NCBI GenBank assembly: GCA_027604005.1 | Contig: JADGJT010000035.1 | Location: 35,731 to 99,730, forward strand | DNA: 64,000 bases | Direction of reading: 5' to 3' | From: Dinochytrium kinnereticum | Taxonomy: Eukaryota; Chytridiomycota; Chytridiomycetes; Chytridiales; Chytridiaceae | Part shown: in pieces, positions 58,301 to 64,000 of the stretch | How the letters are laid out: every line of letters starts with the position of its first letter | Position numbering within the stretch: the first letter of the stretch is position 1 | Position numbers and translations under genes: made by a program | Notes under the pieces: generated by a model | The model's input: the letters and a program-made list of their open reading frames with translations, nothing else | Database searches by the model: none | What the model was told of the DNA's origin: nothing

Positions 58301-61300
58301 CCTATAGAGGATCACAAAGAAAACATTGCAAAGTATGGCGCAGCTCTTTGGTCCTCTCTTTTGAGGAAGGCGCGATACATTTCCCAAACTAGCTTAATCT
58401 ATTTTGCTGTTCCTTTGCAGAATGGAGGAGAAGAAGCGCTGGTCTCGATGCTTAACGGGACGCTACCTGAGGAACTCATTGACTGGCACTCAATATTGGC
58501 TACGTCCTTAAGTTTATGGACTGGGAATGCACATCGAGCCCCCAAAGTTACCTATGATATACCCAATCTCTTTCGAAATGTTGGGGAGGAACTTGTTGTA
58601 TGCGATAGGTGGTACTATGAACGGAAGTACAAGGTCTTTAGTGTCGAACATGATAAGAGACCTCACACAACCCCATGTGCTGGATTTAAGAGCGTTTCTG
58701 ACTTTTATAAGTATCGACTAAAGGCCACCGAGCAGATTTTAGAAGATCAACCACTTTTGCTCGCCTCTAGTCTGCCCCATATTTTCCAAGCTGGAAAAAG
58801 TCAAGATTCAATGGCAGCCTCGTTTGTTTATCTGATTCCTCAGTTCTGTACGCCCTTTCCAATCCCCGCTACAATTGTGATACGATCCGCCCTTTACCTC
58901 CCCATGATTATACGCTCTATGCACCATGCAATGCTTGCCATAGATCTCCGAGCCTCTTTGAAACTCGAGGCTTTAATATCTCCAATCTTAATGGTACAGG
59001 CGTTAACAGCCTCTGGTGCTATGGCTGCGGGAGATTATGAGCGTTTGGAATTCCTCGGGGACTCTTTTCTCAAGGCTCATATCTCAGTTCACTTGTTCTG
59101 CCACTATCCTACGAAGAACGAAGGGTGGCTGACGAAGACGCGTAGGGTACTTGAACGGAACTCGAATTTAAAGGATATTTCTGTAAAATTCTCATTCCCA
59201 GAGGCTATGTTAGTAGACCCGCTAACACGGAAAGGTTGGATGCCTCCGGACTTTAAAACCCCTGGATCTCATGGTATCTCGAACAAGGCCGTTGCAGATA
59301 CCGTTGAAGCAGTTATCGGCGGTTGTTACGTACATTCCGGGGTTATAGGGGCTGGAACGGCTGTAAAGAACCTTCTTAATTTAGATGTATTTGACCCGGT
59401 TTGGGCAAACTATTTAACCATCTTTCGAAAGAATGCTGGGAAGTCTTTCGAGCGGACAGTGGTTGATTCTATGGATGAGCAAGGTGTTCAGGCCCAAATT
59501 CGAATAAGGATTAGCCAAAAGATTGAGGGTCTCTTTGGATATAAGTTCAAGGATCCCTTCACTTTGCTTGAGGCCCTTACGCATGCTTCTGCTCTTCAAG
59601 AAGGCGCTTCTTCTTGCTACCAGCGACTTGAGTTTCTTGGTAAGAAAGCCTTTCCTGTGTCATTGCTATCAATTACTGCGTGAAATAACCCCCCAAATAG
59701 GTGACGCAATCCTAGGCTTTGTGGTCGCGAGTTTTCTATTCCATAGGAATAAAGCAGCAGATCCAGGGACGCTCTCCGACCTTAAAACTGAGCTCGTCAA
59801 CAATCAATTTCTTGGCGTAGCAGGGTTCCATATGGGCTTGCACAAGCTTCTTATACACATGAATTCGAGTCTCGCAAGTTCTATCACTGATTTTGCCAGA
59901 AGGCTGGAAGATATCATGAAAGGTGACGATGACGACGTGCCCTCGGTTCCGGATGGTTGCTTCAATCGAAAGCGGAAGGGATATAGTGAAGGAGGGGAGG
60001 GCAGGGAGCCTATTCCTCTGTTTTGGTTGGGAATGCCTGCGGTTCCGAAGGTGGTTCCCGATGCATTCGAGGCGATTCTCGGTGCCATATTCATGGATTC
60101 GGAGTGCGACCTTGCAGTTCTTGAGGAGGTTATTAACAAAGTTTTAATTCACCCTTGGTGGCCTCATTTTGAGGCAGCTGGTGCGGATCAGATTGGTTGG
60201 ATTAATGGAAGAAAGCATCAAGGAAGGATGATCTCGAATCCTGTGAAGGAGATGCACGAGGCCGCAGCCAAGTCAAAATGCAAGCAAATCATCATAAAGT
60301 GAGTTAAGCGTTTTTTCTTGTTCGAAATTCGTTGCCTCTCAACATTTAACCACTTCTCCTCATCTCATCATCACAACTATCTCACCCTCCATACATCCCG
60401 TCACCTGCCGAGTTGTTTAGATGTGACCAAGAACCCACAACCCAGAAACAAGTCTGCGTCGTCACAAAGCACGGTGTTGAAATTGGGACTGGTACAGATG
60501 CTTCCAAAAAGTCTGCAAAACGTGAGGCTGCAAAAAAGGCACTTCCTTTTCTTGAGAAATTCGCAGCCACAGGTGATCCTCTCTGCGACTGCGACACACA
60601 GCGACGGCCGTGTCTCTCTAACATGGAAAAGGAGGCCGCTCGGGAGGATGAGATTGATAAGGAAGTCGATAGGGTTCAGAGGCTTGTATCGGCCCATATC
60701 ACCGGTTCCAACAAAAAGGAAAGTAGCGTACAGGGAATTTGGAAGTCGATTATAATGGCTGCCGACGGAATGGAAGGCGTAGGTCATATGGATGTAGAGA
60801 TTGATCCTGGTGTTGGCAAATCTCCCAAAGGCATCGCCCGGGTGGCTTCCGACATTGAGATGGGTATTGATCGGGACACCTCTTTATCCGCTACTGATCA
60901 TATCAAACCTGAGGATGCTCCGATGCCGATGGCTGACAAAGACACCGTACCTACCGAAGGTGTGTGCATTGACACCACTAACGAAACCACCGAACCCCTA
61001 GAGGCCGATCTACCCCTTCTTTTCCCGCCTCCCCAACCCTACCAATTTAACCCCAACGACTATGATATTACAGAGCTCCTCATGGAAATAGCAGCCATGG
61101 AAGTTCATGCCTTACCCCGCGGAACGATGATCCCGGGACCGTCTTTGGAGGATACTGATGAGGTTGAACGAGCCGCTCAGGACGGGATGCTTGTGGAAGA
61201 CGGGATGTGGGTTCCTGTTAGGAAACGGAGGATGGTGGTTTTGGGTGTGACTGAGTGGCCTTCGCAGAGGCCGAGGCCGATGGTAACATCATCGGTAGTT

Positions 61301-62209
61301 TCGTCCGTTAGGGTTTCTTTTGACCCGATTGGAGGTCGAAGAACTTGGTCGGAGCCTCCTGCTAGTTTGGGGATTCGTGAGGAGCTGGAGGGTGAATTGA
61401 TTTCATCAGCCCCTTCTTCCCCTTGGAATGCTGCTGGTATGGCTAAGGCGATGCCAAAGTCTTCTTTTGCTGCGCACTCAACGGCTTCCAGGAACCTTCT
61501 TGCTATGGCGGGGGGGGTCGGTATGCCGTCTAATTTGATGGCGTCATCCTCTTCTGTGCCTTCTGTGGTTTCGGTGAAGACTACGGATGTGGATATGACA
61601 ATAGATATGCCCCCACCGAACCACGTCGTGAACCCTACTATCTTGGGAGTACCGCCAGAGAACTTGAACTGGCCATTGAAGACCGTTAGTTTGAGTGCTG
61701 GAGGCGGGGTGTGGATTCAGTCGCCTTTTATGGCCCCCAACATTGCTCTGGCGATGAGTGAGATCGGGACGTCTTCTTTGGCTTCACTTTCAAGTTCTTC
61801 ATTGAATCTCATTGCGATGGCGAGGGGGATCACATTGCAATCTGATTCGATTAGCTCTAATACGACTGGGATGACGTCGTTTAATGGGGGTTCGAGAGTT
61901 TTTGAAATGGCAGGTGAACGGTCAAGGGTCATTCACCTCGACACATCGGCATCCCGACCTCCTCCCACTGCAGTGCTTTCTCTAGACTCTGATGATGTCG
62001 GCATGACAGTGGACGTTGCCGGATGGGGTGACGAGTTCCCAGTCGATTTAAGCGCCGCCTCAGACCCCGCCCTCGTGCAACCACTAAAGCCTCCAACACC
62101 TTCACCCGCTTTGACGGATGTGATGCCTTCATTTGCAGCTTCATCGGTGTCAATGAACCTAATTGCTTTGGCGAGGGGATTTCAGACCGGTTCGGGGTCA
62201 TTTAAGTGA
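55340..62209 (+). CDS. Dicer (DCL) with a long C-terminal extension
   Basis: Exon 1 from ATG 55340 ([12 protein letters not shown]) joins across 55475-55538 to [20 protein letters not shown] then [13 protein letters not shown]. Helicase: Walker [47 protein letters not shown] and [16 protein letters not shown]. The Dicer dimerisation (DUF283) domain lies at about 57690-57960; the platform/PAZ-like region ends [15 protein letters not shown]. RNase IIIa: [12 protein letters not shown] and ADTVEAVIG. RNase IIIb: QRLEFLGDAILG (59636/59701 junction) and [12 protein letters not shown]. Both sets of acidic catalytic residues are present. A dsRBD follows ([20 protein letters not shown]). Then comes a tail of about 500 residues, mostly disordered, with no recognised domain. 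It makes small RNAs for RNA silencing. No Argonaute is in the window. Confidence 0.94.
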
Positions 62210-63125
62210 ACGACTTGGGTCGTTGGAGGGTATTGCGAGACGTGATGTAGATGGGTTTGTTGGGAGTTCTTGGGTGTTTCTTCTCAATCTTTCTTTTTTG
62301 CATTTCTCCTTCTGCCTTCCCCGCCTCGCCCTTTCTTCATTTATTTTTTTATAGCTTATTGATCTCGCGAACCGTTCACACACTCCACTTTTCTCTTTTT
62401 GGCTGGTCTCTTACGGTGACATGCTTGATTTTATTCCTACAGTCTCCACACGTACACATGTATCCTTTTGTTTTTGTTTTTTATATATATATTGTTATTT
62501 GTACCTTCCTCGTCGCATGTTTGTTTTTCGCTGTGTTGTTGTTATCAATATCACTTGTGTTTGTTTTTTTTATATATATATACGCTCATGTATGTGTAGC
62601 ATTTTTTTTTGTTTGTTTTTGTTTTGTTTTTGTTTTTGTTTTTGTTTTGTTTTTTTTAATTTTTTTTTGCTGCTTCTACTTGCATGCCCTTACCCACCGC
62701 CGTCTCGCTCTTTTCTTTTAGACTTTTTTTGTTCCTTCGGCTTGTTTTGCACATGAAATGTTGTTTGTCAAAATCGCGAACAGTTGATGATGGTGTTTTA
62801 AAAGAGAACTTCTTTGGTTGGGGGGTTGTTTTGTTTTTTTTTTTGCGAGAAAAAAAAAAAAAGGTACATAGGAGGGATAAAACTTGAAAAAAAAGATGCC
62901 AATCCTCCTTCCTTCCTTCCTTCCTTCTCACAGGCCCTGTTGTGAAATGGAGATCTTCATTGGAATATAGGAAATAGATTCACATGAATATTCCTGTAAC
63001 ACCAACTGAAATTAATAGTAGCTAAACATGGTAATAGCCAAAATGCCTAAAACGGCGGTAAAGTTACCTCTTATGGTAAAAGCCCGCGGCGACGGATCAA
63101 GGGGACTTCTCCCCTTCAATGCAGA

Positions 63126-63160
63126 TATATAAAAGCCGTGCCCCCACACGCTTTTATATA
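63126..63160. promoter_or_regulatory. inverted pair of TATA boxes forming a hairpin
   Basis: TATATAAAAG at 63126-63135 and its exact inverse CTTTTATATA at 63151-63160. The inner bases (CCGTG / CACG) extend the pairing with one bulged C and a short C-rich loop. The right flank (63161-63230) is CAA/AAC-rich like a strong fungal 5' leader, so a transcript may start here, although no ORF follows. Confidence 0.5.
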
Positions 63161-63386
63161 ACAATAACAACAACACCAACAATTCCACAACAGAACACTA
63201 GTTCAACAGATCAACCATCTCTGCATTGCTCCTCGCACCCCTCCTCACAATCCCTAGAATAAATCTCTGTTATCACAACAGCCCCCCCATTCCAAACCCT
63301 TCCCAGCCGTAAAAATGGGCGAGGTCCTAAAAGGGGAAAGGTCTGAAGGGGGAGGGGAGGTGGGGAGTGTGGTCGGAGTTTGGAGC

Positions 63387-63470
63387 GGGGAAACAGATCT
63401 TTAAATTATATCATTACATATGGGGAGTGGGGAAACAGATCTTTAAATTATATCATTACATATGGGGAGC
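63387..63470 (+). repeat. 42-bp perfect tandem duplication
   Basis: Unit beginning GGGGAAACAGATCTTTAAAT at 63387-63428 is repeated exactly at 63429-63470, except possibly its last base, and followed by GGGG. Confidence 0.92.
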
Positions 63471-63697
63471 GGGGTTTTTGTTTTTGTGTTTTTTTTTTGT
63501 TTTTTTGTTTTTTGAGACCGATGTGGGGTTAAGTTTGGGTCCTAATTCTTTTACTTTGCTTTTGTTTTTGTTTAGTGAATTTAATTTGTTGTTTTTGTTT
63601 TTTTTAATCTCTTTTGTTGAAGTGATGTTGGGGGCCCAAGCTCGTGCAGGATTTACAGATGTACATGTACTTTTTTTTTCGTTAAAGAAGGGGAGTT

Positions 63698-63971
63698 ATC
63701 GAAAACAACTCTTGGATATTAAACTTGACGCAGAACATCCAACCACCCCTTCCCCCCCCCCCCCGCGCAAATAAAACGGGAAATAAAGTGAGAGTTCTTT
63801 GGTGTTTCAACAGAGAGGCACCCTCTTGCGGAGAAGCAGAACGTGTCGCGGTGGTTGACGCGGTTGAACCGCTAGACACACCTTCCCTCCCCCTTCTAAA
63901 ACAAAAAAGAAGAACGATATCGAAAACAAGTCTTGGATTTTAAACTTGACTCAGAACATCCAACCACCCCG
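63698..63971 (+). repeat. 53-bp direct repeat at 221-bp spacing
   Basis: 63698-63750 and 63919-63971 share ATCGAAAACAA..TCTTGGAT and TTAAACTTGAC.CAGAACATC then CAACCACCCC, with about four mismatches. Each copy is followed by a GC- or C-rich run. The copies flank 63751-63918, which has no recognised gene. Confidence 0.9.
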
Positions 63972-64000
63972 TCCTCCGGCCGCGGGGGGGAGGGCGGGTG

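Larger units (their letters stand above)
62210..63999. other. repeat-rich, low-complexity right end
   Basis: After the Dicer stop come a T-rich 3' flank (62260-62700, with long GTTTT runs), a (TTCC)n tract at about 62910-62926, the inverted TATA pair (63126-63160), a 42-bp tandem duplication, and a 53-bp direct repeat at 221-bp spacing. An ATG at 63315 opens only a 29-codon frame. No gene is supported. Confidence 0.5.

Noticed and set aside
62251..62756. Two + strand ORFs with Phe/Val/Cys runs resembling membrane proteins
   Set aside because: They translate GTTTT-type low-complexity DNA in two frames at once, so the hydrophobicity is an artefact.
63780..63900. tRNA-like sequence with GCGGTTGAACCGC and box-B-like bases
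   Set aside because: No acceptor stem, anticodon arm or proper box A on either strand; the palindrome alone is not a tRNA.

Overview
The window looks like nuclear DNA from a zoosporic (flagellated) fungus, most likely a chytrid-type lineage. The genes are dense, with many short GT-AG introns (about 40-110 bp) and fungal/animal-type proteins. Several genes belong to organisms with centrioles and motile cilia: a centrin-3/CDC31, the radial-spoke protein RSPH9, an ARMH1 homologue and a KIF-binding protein. The genetic code is standard. There is one 25-base assembly gap (33458-33482).

Layout, left to right. (1) 1-6.4 kb: the 3' end of an SRP40/Nopp140 nucleolar protein gene, a small two-exon hypothetical gene, the ARMH1 homologue, and an F-box/ankyrin gene. 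(2) 7-17 kb: condensin SMC4, divergent from centrin-3; a cytosolic glutamyl-tRNA synthetase with a GST-like N-terminus and a fused EMAPII/Arc1p-type tRNA-binding tail; a tetraspanin. (3) 17.5-18.2 kb: a broken stretch that I read as the C-terminal half of a decayed Fanzor (eukaryotic TnpB-like) gene. (4) 18.4-29 kb: a TLDc/OXR1 gene head-to-head with an SQS1-type R3H/G-patch gene, a kelch protein, a gephyrin-type molybdenum cofactor gene with a His-rich linker, and a JAZF1/SFP1-type zinc-finger gene with long homopolymeric stretches. (5) 30.5-40.3 kb: a G-alpha subunit, NUDT21/CFIm25, a large PEX11-family gene, KIFBP, and a CHTOP-like mRNA-export adaptor. (6) 40.4-50.1 kb: two small unknown genes, a secreted Cys-rich/Pro-rich repeat protein, a three-RRM protein, an FHA protein and RSPH9. 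(7) 50.3-62.2 kb: a CCC2/ATP7-type copper ATPase and a Dicer with a very long C-terminal tail. The last 1.8 kb is low-complexity and repeat-rich.

The genes do not form one pathway. Recurring themes are extremely tight divergent pairs (start codons 20, 32 and about 88 bp apart), pyrimidine-rich 3' flanks on the coding strand, and the scattered flagellar/centriolar genes. The items most worth following up are the Fanzor remnant, the GluRS-EMAPII fusion, the secreted Pro-linker protein, the repeated motif in the Dicer tail, and a G-alpha switch I substitution at the residue known to control RGS sensitivity. All gene models were spliced by eye from splice signals and conserved motifs. Outer boundaries are usually firm, but some first exons (noted) are not resolved.
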